A stretch of DNA of 43,056 nucleotides from NCBI RefSeq assembly GCF_001720135.1, contig NZ_MCRJ01000021.1:1-43056 (forward strand). Direction: 5' to 3'. A model generated the notes under the pieces. That model was not told the DNA's origin. It saw only the letters and a list, made by a program, of their open reading frames with translations, and made no database searches. Positions 36,997 through 43,056 of this stretch are shown one piece after another. The translations under genes were made by a program, and so were the position numbers. The stretch comes from Methylobrevis pamukkalensis. GTDB taxonomy: Bacteria > Pseudomonadota > Alphaproteobacteria > Rhizobiales > Pleomorphomonadaceae. The stretch's first letter is position 1. Every line of letters starts with the position of its first letter.

Positions 36997-37272
36997 ATGA
37001 AGACGCTGATCCTGGCCCTTGCTCTCGCCGCCTTGTCGGCCACCTCGGCCTTCGCCGAACCCGTGTCCGGCGAGATCAAGAAGATCAATGAATCCGCCGG
37101 CAAGATCACCATCAAGCACGCGCCGATCCCGAACCTGGACATGGACGCCATGACAATGGTGTTCCGTGTCGCTGACCCGGCCTTCCTCAAGCAGGTGAAG
37201 GTCGGGGACAAGGTCAAGTTCGAGGCGGACCGGGTAAACGGCGCGATCACGGTGACCTCGATCACGAAGTAA
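36997..37272 (+). CDS. CusF-like periplasmic copper-binding protein
   Basis: A 91-residue protein with a signal peptide (ALALAALSATSAFA, cleavage about residue 21) and a CusF-type five-stranded barrel. The copper ligands are present as KHAPIP (His) and AMTMVF (two Met). In E. coli CusF a tryptophan stacks on the copper just before the MTM motif; here the position reads DMDAMTM, without Trp, as in many CusF-like proteins outside the true CusCFBA system. AAAGGAC precedes ATG 36997. Last gene of the cassette. Confidence 0.88.
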   Translation: MKTLILALALAALSATSAFAEPVSGEIKKINESAGKITIKHAPIPNLDMDAMTMVFRVADPAFLKQVKVGDKVKFEADRVNGAITVTSITK

Positions 37273-37582
37273 CGACATCGTATGGATCAGGAACGGCGGG
37301 CTGCCAGAGGGCGACCCGCCGCCGGGACGGTTGTGGGAGAGACGGCAGGAAACGCCGCAGGAAGGGCAGACTGTCCTCGCTTCGTTCGACGATTTCGGCG
37401 AAATCGGCGCAGGCCCCGATCGTGCCACACCAGAAACATCACCCCCCAATGCCGGATGGCAGTATTGCCCGCAGCGCACGCGCTTTTGACCCGACGATGC
37501 AAAAATGCAGCATTCGGGGCGGGACCGCTCGTGTATAGGATCACGATGGTAACCACTTGATCACGGAGCATGTGAATCGCGG
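37273..37582 (+). other. Gap between copper cassette and mla operon, with hairpin and palindrome
   Basis: No gene supported. A hairpin CGGCGGG (37294-37300) with CCCGCCG (37315-37321) probably ends the copper transcript; it lacks a T tract. A perfect 7-base inverted repeat CGATTTC-GGC-GAAATCG at 37390-37406 could be an operator. The last 100 bases must hold the mla promoter: TTGACC near 37489 and TATAGG near 37536 are candidate elements but are not well spaced to each other. Confidence 0.45.
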
Positions 37583-38737
37583 ATGGCGGACGAGACGGCC
37601 GAGAGGACAAGCACCGGCGAGGCTGACGTCGTCTCCGACGAGCGCCGCGGACTGCTGCGCCTGACCGGCGAGTGGACGATCGCGACTGCCGAGCGCCTCG
37701 AGCAACGTCTTGTCCAGGCGCTGCCGTCCGGGGCGGTCGGCGAATGCGTGATCGACGGCGAGGGGATCACCCGGCTCGACACCGCCGGCGCGTGGCTGAT
37801 CGAGGCGACCCGGCGGCGCTATGTGGCCGGCGACACCCGTGTCGTCCTGCAGGGGTTCGATTCCCAGGCCGAAACGCTGCTGAAGACGGTCTCCAATCTC
37901 CTGAAGGAGCCGCTGCCGCGCGTGCGCGCCGAGCCGGTGCTCAAGCGCTTCATCGTCGCGGTCGGCCGGCAGGCCGTCGATCTCGGCCGCGATCTCGTCG
38001 CCATCACCAGCCTGTTCGGCGAATTCTGCGCGACGCTGGTGCAGATCGTCCTCCGCCGCCAGTCGATGCGCTGGCCGGCCCTGTTCACGCAGATCGACCG
38101 CGTCGGCCTCAAGGCGATCCCGATCATCGCGCTGATGAGCTTCCTGATCGGCATGATCATCGCCCAGCAGGGCGGCTTCTACCTGCGCACCTTCGGCGCC
38201 GAGGTCTATGTGATCGCCCTCGTGGGCGTGCTCGTCTGCCGCGAGATCGGCGTCCTGCTGACCTCGATCATGGTCGCCGGCCGGTCCGGCAGCGCCATGA
38301 CCGCCGAGATCGGCTCGATGAAGATGCGCGAGGAGATCGACGCACTCACCGTGCTCGGCGTCTCGCCGACCGGCGTGCTGGTGGTGCCGCGCCTTGCGGC
38401 GCTGATCCTGACCCTGCCGCTGCTGACGCTGGTCTCCGACCTTGCGGCGCTGGCGGGCGCCTGGGTGGTGGTGGTCACCTACATCGGCCTGCCCTCCGAC
38501 ACCTTCTTCCAGCTCCTGCGGGAAGCCGTGACGATCGACTACGTGCTGATCGGCCTGTGCAAGGCGCCGGTGATGGCGGCCACCATCGGCCTTGTCGCCT
38601 GCGCGGAGGGCATGAAGGTGGCCGGCTCGGCCGAGTCGCTCGGCCTTCACACCACCATCTCGGTGGTGAAGGGGATCTTCGCGGTGATCGTCATGGACGG
38701 CATCTTTGCCATCGTGCTCGCGTCGCTGGAGATCTGA
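37583..38737 (+). CDS. mlaE: MlaE-type lipid ABC permease with fused N-terminal STAS domain
   Basis: A 384-residue inner-membrane permease of the MCE/Mla phospholipid transporter. Residues to about 110 form a STAS (MlaB-like) domain (RLTGEWTIATAERLEQRL, TRLDTAGAWLIEATR); the rest is the MlaE permease with five helices, MSFLIGMIIAQQGG, GSAMTAEIGSMKMREEIDALTVLGVSPTG and a GLHTTISVVKGIFAVIVMDGIFAIV end. In E. coli MlaB and MlaE are separate; the fusion is common in alphaproteobacteria. The ATG follows a gap of 310 bases after cusF. mlaF starts five bases after its stop. Confidence 0.93.
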   Translation: MADETAERTSTGEADVVSDERRGLLRLTGEWTIATAERLEQRLVQALPSGAVGECVIDGEGITRLDTAGAWLIEATRRRYVAGDTRVVLQGFDSQAETLLKTVSNLLKEPLPRVRAEPVLKRFIVAVGRQAVDLGRDLVAITSLFGEFCATLVQIVLRRQSMRWPALFTQIDRVGLKAIPIIALMSFLIGMIIAQQGGFYLRTFGAEVYVIALVGVLVCREIGVLLTSIMVAGRSGSAMTAEIGSMKMREEIDALTVLGVSPTGVLVVPRLAALILTLPLLTLVSDLAALAGAWVVVVTYIGLPSDTFFQLLREAVTIDYVLIGLCKAPVMAATIGLVACAEGMKVAGSAESLGLHTTISVVKGIFAVIVMDGIFAIVLASLEI

Positions 38738-38742
38738 CCCGC

Positions 38743-39603
38743 ATGGCGTCGCCCACCGACACGGCCGAAGGCGCCCCGCGCGGACAGGAGAGGCCTGTTG
38801 CCGAGGAACATCGCCGCGGGGATGAGACTCGCGAGGCCGTGATCCGCGGCCGCGGGCTCACCGTCGGCTTCGGCGGCCCCCCGGTGCTGGAAAATCTCGA
38901 CATCGACGTCTGGCGCGGCGAGATCCTCGGCGTCGTCGGCGGCTCGGGCACCGGCAAGTCCGTGCTGCTGCGCACGATCATTGGCCTCAACCGCCGCCAG
39001 GCAGGACGGGTGGAGATCTTCGACCAGGATCTCGACACGCTGACGCCGGCCGCGCGGCGGCGCATCGGCCAGCGCTGGGGCGTGCTGTTCCAGCAGGGCG
39101 CGCTGTTCTCCTCGCTGACCGTGCTGCAGAACGTGGCGGTGCCGATCCGCGAGCATCTGCGGCTCTCGGACACGCTGTCGGACGATCTCGCCCGCCTGAA
39201 GATCGAACTCGTCGGCCTGCCGGCCGAGGCGGCGACGAAATATCCCTCCGAACTGTCCGGCGGCATGATCAAGCGCGCGGCGCTCGCCCGGGCGCTGGCG
39301 CTCGACCCGGACATCGTGTTTCTCGACGAGCCCACCGCCGGCCTCGATCCGATCGGGGCGGCCAATTTCGACCTGCTGATCCGGCAGCTGCGCGATACGC
39401 TCGGGCTCACCGTGTTCATGGTGACCCACGACCTTGACAGCCTCGTCACCATGACCGACCGGATCGTGGTGCTCGGCAACAGGAAGGTGCTGGTCGACGG
39501 CACGTTCCGCGAACTGCGCGACGTGGACCATCCGTGGATCCAGGAGTATTTCAACGGCATCCGCGCGAGCCACTACGATCTCGACAAGATGGAGACCGCC
39601 TGA
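38743..39603 (+). CDS. mlaF: MlaF-type lipid ABC transporter ATPase
   Basis: A 286-residue ABC ATPase. Walker A GGSGTGKSVLL (about residues 66-76), Q-loop FQQGALFSSLTV, signature LSGGMIKRAALARAL, Walker B IVFLDEP and switch VTHDLDSL are intact. It has an ~40-residue charged N-terminal extension (ASPTDTAEGAPRGQERPVAE). It powers MlaE-D lipid movement between inner membrane and periplasm. The stop TGA and the mlaD ATG overlap as TGATG, giving translational coupling. Confidence 0.95.
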   Translation: MASPTDTAEGAPRGQERPVAEEHRRGDETREAVIRGRGLTVGFGGPPVLENLDIDVWRGEILGVVGGSGTGKSVLLRTIIGLNRRQAGRVEIFDQDLDTLTPAARRRIGQRWGVLFQQGALFSSLTVLQNVAVPIREHLRLSDTLSDDLARLKIELVGLPAEAATKYPSELSGGMIKRAALARALALDPDIVFLDEPTAGLDPIGAANFDLLIRQLRDTLGLTVFMVTHDLDSLVTMTDRIVVLGNRKVLVDGTFRELRDVDHPWIQEYFNGIRASHYDLDKMETA

Positions 39604-41264
39604 TGGAGTCACGTGCCAACTATGCCGCGATCGGCGGGTCCGTGCTCGCCCTGGTCCTGATCGGCGTCCTGTTCATGCTGTGGCTGACCAATGCCGGCGA
39701 GCAGGCTCGCCGGGTCGACATGCGGGTGATCTTCAGCGGCGCGGTGACGGGGCTCGCCAACGGCTCGGCGGTGCTGTTCAACGGCATCCGCATCGGCGAG
39801 GTGCGCGACCTGTCGCTGGACGAGAACGACCCGAGCACGGTGATCGCGATCGTCAGCGTGGACCGCACCAAGCCGATCCGCACCGACACCAAGGCGGTAC
39901 TGAGCTATCAGGGCTTCACCGGCATCGCCAATCTCGCGCTCGAGGGCGGGTCGCGCAACGCGCCGCTGCTGATCGACAGCGTCGGTCCGAACGACGGCCT
40001 GCCGACGATCCAGGCCGACATCTCGCCCTTCCAGGACATCGTCGAGAGCGCCCGCAACGTGCTCTTGCGCGCCGACAGCGCCATGGCGGCGATCGACGAC
40101 TTCATCTCCGACAACGGCCCGGCCTTCGGCCGCACGGTGGACAATATCGAGACCTTCTCCAAGGCGCTGTCCGACAATTCCGAAGGCATCGGCGGCCTGC
40201 TCGCCAACGTGTCGGAGATGTCGAAGGCGATCGGCGAGGTATCGGTCAACCTGCGCGGCTCGGCCGTGCGCCTCGAAGAGATCCTGAACGCGATCGACCC
40301 GGCCGAAGTGACCTCGATCCTCGCCAATCTCGATTCGACCACCGAACGGCTCGACAGCGTGATGGCGCAGGCGACCAGCATCGCCGAGGGCATCAACCCC
40401 AAGGACATCACCGACGCCGTCAGCGGCGTGACCGCGGCGGCCAAGCGGCTCGACAGCCTGCTGGCCAGTGCCGACACGGTGGTGAAGGCGGTCAACCCCG
40501 AGGAGGTGGCGGCGCTTCTGGAAAGCGTGCGCTCGTCCAGCGACCGGATCGGCACGCTGAGCGCCGACACCTCGCGGCTGATCGCGGCGGTCGATCCGGG
40601 CAAGGTCGGCAGCATCGTCGATCAGATCGACACGGCGACCCGCGCGCTGGCCGACGCCTCCGTCGGCGTCGGGCCGATCGTCGCCACCGCCAAGGACGCG
40701 ATGGAGCAGTTCGGCGCGGTGGCGAGCGCGGTGGAGCCCGACCGGGTGCGCCGCTCGATGGCCGACGTCAACGCCTTCACGGCCAAGCTCGCCGGCAGCG
40801 GCGACGAGATCGACGCGATCCTTGCCGACGTGAAATCGGCCTCCACCAGCCTGCGCGAGCTTGGCAACACCGTCGACCGCCGCCAGGGCGACGTCGACGC
40901 CGTGATCACCAATGCGCGCCAGCTGTCCGAACAGCTCAACGGCCTTGCCACCCGCGCCGACGGCATCCTCGTGAAGGTCAACGGCTATGTGGAAGGCGAC
41001 GGGCAGGGGCTGGTCGCCGAGGCGACGGCGGCGGCCGCCTCGATCCGGCAGGTGGCCGACACGCTGAACCGGCAGATCGGCCCGATCACCAGCAATGTCG
41101 CGAAATTCTCCGACCGCGGCCTCGGCAGTCTGACCCAGCTGGCGATAGACGGCCAGAATGCGCTGGCGCGGCTCAACCGGGTGCTCGGCAGTGTCGAACG
41201 CGATCCGCAGCAGTTCATCTTCGGCTCCGACGGCGTGCCGGAATATGCGCCGAAGCGCCGCTGA
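39603..41264 (+). CDS. mlaD: MlaD-type MCE-domain protein with long helical repeat region
   Basis: A 553-residue MCE protein, three times longer than E. coli MlaD (183). One N-terminal transmembrane helix (AAIGGSVLALVLIGVLFMLWL, about residues 8-28) anchors it; the MCE domain follows (VDMRVIFSGAVTGLANGSAVLFNG, IGEVRDLSL, about 38-120). From about residue 130 the protein is helical and periodic, with A-(I/V)-(D/N)-P motifs every 33 residues at 230, 263, 296 and 329, and again at 376. Long MCE proteins of this form are thought to make periplasmic helical tunnels or needles for lipids. Confidence 0.94.
   Translation: MESRANYAAIGGSVLALVLIGVLFMLWLTNAGEQARRVDMRVIFSGAVTGLANGSAVLFNGIRIGEVRDLSLDENDPSTVIAIVSVDRTKPIRTDTKAVLSYQGFTGIANLALEGGSRNAPLLIDSVGPNDGLPTIQADISPFQDIVESARNVLLRADSAMAAIDDFISDNGPAFGRTVDNIETFSKALSDNSEGIGGLLANVSEMSKAIGEVSVNLRGSAVRLEEILNAIDPAEVTSILANLDSTTERLDSVMAQATSIAEGINPKDITDAVSGVTAAAKRLDSLLASADTVVKAVNPEEVAALLESVRSSSDRIGTLSADTSRLIAAVDPGKVGSIVDQIDTATRALADASVGVGPIVATAKDAMEQFGAVASAVEPDRVRRSMADVNAFTAKLAGSGDEIDAILADVKSASTSLRELGNTVDRRQGDVDAVITNARQLSEQLNGLATRADGILVKVNGYVEGDGQGLVAEATAAAASIRQVADTLNRQIGPITSNVAKFSDRGLGSLTQLAIDGQNALARLNRVLGSVERDPQQFIFGSDGVPEYAPKRR
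40290..40727 (+). repeat. Coding repeat of 99 bases (33 residues) in mlaD
   Basis: Units begin at 40290 (AIDPAEV), 40389 (GINPKDI), 40488 (AVNPEEV), 40587 (AVDPGKV) and 40728 (AVEPDRV). The first three steps are each exactly 99 bases; the fourth is 141 bases (47 residues, 33+14). Similarity is at protein level and weak at DNA level, so these are old repeats in the protein, not a recent tandem duplication. Confidence 0.85.
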
Positions 41265-41377
41265 GCGCCCGCGCGCGAAAAGCGGCGACTGTGGCCTTCG
41301 CGCGATGGTCACGGCCGCGGCGCACGGTTAACATGCCGCAAGACTTCGCGGATTTCTGACAGAACAGGTGGTTGTCG

Positions 41378-42085
41378 ATGGGTGAACGCAGAGCGGGCAG
41401 GCGGATCGCGCCGGCCGGCAGGGCCGGGTCCGGCGAGGTTCGTTGCGGCCATGCCCGTTTCGCCGGGGCCCGTTTCGACGGGGGCCTGCGGCGGCTGGGT
41501 TCGGTCATGGCGCTGAGCCTGCTCGTGGCCGGCTGTTCCACGGTGATCGGCGGCTCGTCCAAGGCGCCGGCGATCTACGATCTCGGCACCCGCATCGACT
41601 TTGCCGGCCTGCCGCCGGGCAAGCGCACGGCCGCGCAGCTGCTGATCCCGAAGCCGGCGGCGATCCAGGCGATCGACACCCAGCGCATCGTCGTCAACCC
41701 GACCGCCACCGAGATTTCCTATTTCCCGGACGTGCAGTGGAGCGACGAGCTGCCCGAGCTGCTGCAGGTCAAGCTGGTGCGCGCCTTCGAGGACAGCGGC
41801 CGGGCGAAGGCGGTGGGCAGGCCGGGCGAGAGTCTCGCCATCGACTATCAGGTGGTGGTCGACATTCGCGATTTTGCCTTCGAGGTCGAGCCGTCGCCGG
41901 CGGCCAGCGTCATCCTCGGCGTCAAGCTGCTCGACGACACGTCGGGCAAGGTGGTGGCCACGAGGGTGTTCACCGTCCGCGCCCCCGCCGCCAACGACGC
42001 CGCCGCCTCGGTCGTCACCGCCTTCGACAGCGCCGCCTCGCAGGCGATCCGCGAAGTGGTGGTCTGGACCGTCGGGGTGATCTGA
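41378..42085 (+). CDS. ABC-type transport auxiliary lipoprotein (PqiC/LptE-like)
   Basis: The fourth gene of the mla unit, a 235-residue predicted lipoprotein of the ABC transport auxiliary (PqiC-like, DUF330) family. It has an arginine-rich N-terminus, then GSVMALSLLVAGCSTV with lipobox LVAGC (cysteine about residue 53), and the domain segments IYDLGTRIDF, TQRIVVNPTATEISYFPDVQWSDELPELLQ and VLGVKLLDDTSGKVVATRVF. The start is uncertain: ATG 41378 has AGGTGG upstream; ATG 41507 directly before the hydrophobic segment would give a shorter signal peptide. It probably receives lipids or links the complex to the outer membrane. Confidence 0.82.
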   Translation: MGERRAGRRIAPAGRAGSGEVRCGHARFAGARFDGGLRRLGSVMALSLLVAGCSTVIGGSSKAPAIYDLGTRIDFAGLPPGKRTAAQLLIPKPAAIQAIDTQRIVVNPTATEISYFPDVQWSDELPELLQVKLVRAFEDSGRAKAVGRPGESLAIDYQVVVDIRDFAFEVEPSPAASVILGVKLLDDTSGKVVATRVFTVRAPAANDAAASVVTAFDSAASQAIREVVVWTVGVI

Positions 42086-42248
42086 GGGGGAGGGGTGGCG
42101 CGGTGTTGTTGCAACCGCGTCAGTCCCGGCCTTGCCGCGGGGAAGCTTCCCAAAAGCCCGTTGGCGAGATCCATCGATGATTTCTGGAGCGGATCCCTCC
42201 GGACTGCGGATCATCCGCGACCTCTGCCTCTCTACCGTCTTCTGCCCC

Positions 42249-42398
42249 TCCACCGTCTTCGCCGGGCTTGACCCGGCGACCCAATGGCAGCACGTCATCC
42301 CCCGCCCTCTGATGGACGTACCCGTCGCATCAACCGGATGGCACTCCCCGCGGAGAGGCCATTGGGTTGCCGGGTCAAGGCCCGGCAATGACGGTGGA
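42249..42398. repeat. Palindromic intergenic repeat (about 39-base arms)
   Basis: The left arm 42249-42287 and right arm 42359-42398 are imperfect inverted copies: GCCGGGCTTGACCCGGC in the left arm matches the complement of GCCGGGTCAAGGCCCGGC in the right, both extended by CACCGTC/GACGGTG and CCCAATGG/CCATTGGG. A 71-base spacer lies between. The core resembles a GGGCTTGACCCGG palindromic family that is widespread in alphaproteobacterial intergenic DNA. Non-coding; it could be transcribed into a long hairpin. Confidence 0.7.
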
Positions 42399-42485
42399 GG
42401 GGCTTTGCCCCGATCGTGCGTTCTGCTGTTCGAGGCGCGTTCCTTTGACGTCCGAGGCGTCTGACATCCTGTGGACCCTGCTCCC

Positions 42486-42529
42486 ATGCAAAAGGCCGCG
42501 ACATCCATCGATGCCGCGGCCTTTTGCAT
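42486..42529. terminator. Perfect 15-base bidirectional terminator
   Basis: ATGCAAAAGGCCGCG (42486-42500) and CGCGGCCTTTTGCAT (42515-42529) pair perfectly across a 14-base loop. The A run on one side and T run on the other let it act for both strands, fitting its position between the plus-strand lipoprotein gene and the minus-strand gene ending at 42608. Confidence 0.85.
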
Positions 42530-42573
42530 ATCGTCCGTTGCCACCCGAAGTGTCGGCCGCCAAGGGGAAGAGC

Positions 42574-42595
42574 GAGGCCGGGGTTCACCGGCCTC
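42574..42595 (-). terminator. Hairpin after the minus-strand terminal gene
   Basis: GAGGCCGG (42574-42581) and CCGGCCTC (42588-42595) form an 8-base stem with loop GGTTCA, 12 bases beyond the stop of the minus-strand gene. Likely first terminator of that gene, backed up by the bidirectional hairpin further on. Confidence 0.5.
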
Positions 42596-42607
42596 TCTCG
42601 CCCGTCC

Positions 42608-43056
42608 TCACCCGAGCTTGCCGCTGGCGTGGGCGAGCATGGTGTAGACCTTGCCCGTGTCGGAGTTGAGGTAGGTCTGGACCGCCGCGCCCTCGTCATC
42701 CTCGCGCCGGCATCGTCCAGCAGCGACTTGAAGTAGGCGATGTAGCGGTCGACCGCGGTGCGGAACTCCGGATCGCGCTGATACTTGCGGCGGATCTCGT
42801 CGAAGGTCTGCTGGCCCTGCAGGGTGTAGAGCCGGCGGGTGAACACGCTGGTCTCGCCCTTGCGGTAGCGGTGCCAGAGGTCGGTGAAGGTGGCGTTGTC
42901 GATCGCCCGGGCGATGTCCACCGACAGCGAGTTCAGCGATTCCACCATATGCGCCGGGCTGCGCTGGGCATCCGACGTCTCCCGCGCGGGGGCGGGCGCG
43001 TCGTCGTCGGCGCCGGAGGCGCGGCGGAGCAGGTCGGCGATCCAGCCGCGCTCGCC
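42608..43056 (-). CDS. C-terminal part of a large kinesin-like/coiled-coil protein (partial; frame break near 42704)
   Basis: The last ~149 residues of a protein that continues beyond the window. Recognisable segments: GWIADLLRRAS, LNSLSVDIARAIDN, FTDLWHRYRKGETSVFTRRLYTLQG, TFDEIRRKYQRDPEFRTAVDRYIAYF and, after one added base near 42704, a TYLNSDTGKVYTMLAHASGKLG ending. I recall this conserved C-terminus from very large Hyphomicrobiales proteins often labelled kinesin-like or ATPase, believed to have long helical middles; the label is by memory and the true function is unknown. The start is outside the window. Confidence 0.6.
   Translation of the reverse strand, partial: RARLDRRPAPPRLRRRRRRARPRAGDVGCPAQPGAYGGIAELAVGGHRPGDRQRHLHRPLAPLPQGRDQRVHPPALHPAGPADLRRDPPQVSARSGVPHRGRPLHRLLQVAAGRCRREDDEGAAVQTYLNSDTGKVYTMLAHASGKLG

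Noticed and set aside
39609..41312. A 567-residue open frame on the minus strand opposite mlaD
   Set aside because: Antisense shadow of mlaD; the His/Asp/Arg-rich product has no domain sequence.
2590..42710. Programmed ribosomal frameshifting at the breaks
   Set aside because: No slippery heptamers or downstream pseudoknots are evident, the sites differ, and such signals are not expected in so many unrelated housekeeping genes.
1..43056. CRISPR arrays, tRNA/rRNA genes, prophage or IS transposases
   Set aside because: No regularly spaced repeats, no cloverleaf or rRNA-like sequence and no transposase or phage protein motifs were seen on reading the window.

Overview
This is a GC-rich chromosomal stretch with dense, short-spaced operons. 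The gene set and protein flavour (zwf-pgl-edd, thiOSGE, a STAS-fused MlaE, CheZ with an acidic tail, DgcN-DgcA, AzlC/AzlD, a kinesin-like C-terminus) point to an alphaproteobacterium, most likely of the order Hyphomicrobiales (Rhizobiales). Genus cannot be set from sequence alone. I see no tRNA, rRNA, CRISPR array, insertion sequence or prophage.

Layout from left to right: a non-coding lead (1-541); the Entner-Doudoroff operon zwf-pgl-edd (542-4644), closed by a hairpin; a small kinase-like protein; an orphan xanthine dehydrogenase/CoxL-family molybdenum subunit; a DMT permease; a chemoreceptor; a TPP-riboswitch-controlled thiOSGE operon (11305-14184), followed by a convergent RAM-domain protein and thiD; a FadL-type outer-membrane channel behind a very AT-rich leader; a SulP transporter; AraC regulator plus AzlC/AzlD exporter; a metallophosphoesterase-glycosyltransferase pair; a serine/threonine dehydratase; a second chemoreceptor; an ECF sigma/anti-sigma pair followed by a Bax-inhibitor-1 protein and a DUF2076 protein.

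On the minus strand lie cheZ and the dgcN-dgcA pair for D-glutamate catabolism. Next comes a plus-strand copper cassette (32855-37272: Cys/His-rich CopL-like protein, two lipoproteins of which one is a TolC-type channel, a Tat-exported multicopper oxidase, a cupredoxin and a CusF-like protein). It is followed by the Mla/MCE lipid-transport operon mlaE-mlaF-mlaD plus an auxiliary lipoprotein (37583-42085), a palindromic intergenic repeat, a perfect bidirectional terminator, and the 3' end of a large coiled-coil protein on the minus strand that runs off the window.

Twelve otherwise well-conserved genes contain reading-frame breaks (13 sites). Every one is repaired by adding one base (two in edd), and conserved family sequence continues immediately in the new frame. 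I read these as uncorrected deletion errors in the assembly rather than pseudogenes; the coordinates given for these genes span both halves. Three breaks fall in the same local sequence (GCGGCCGGCCTCG losing one G).

No single stretch looks like a completely unknown system. The items most worth a second look are the 33-residue repeats in MlaD, the CheY-docking-like motif and FDAI repeats in the CheZ tail, the copper cassette with a channel but no RND pump, the orphan molybdenum subunit, and the ECF/BI-1/DUF2076 cluster.
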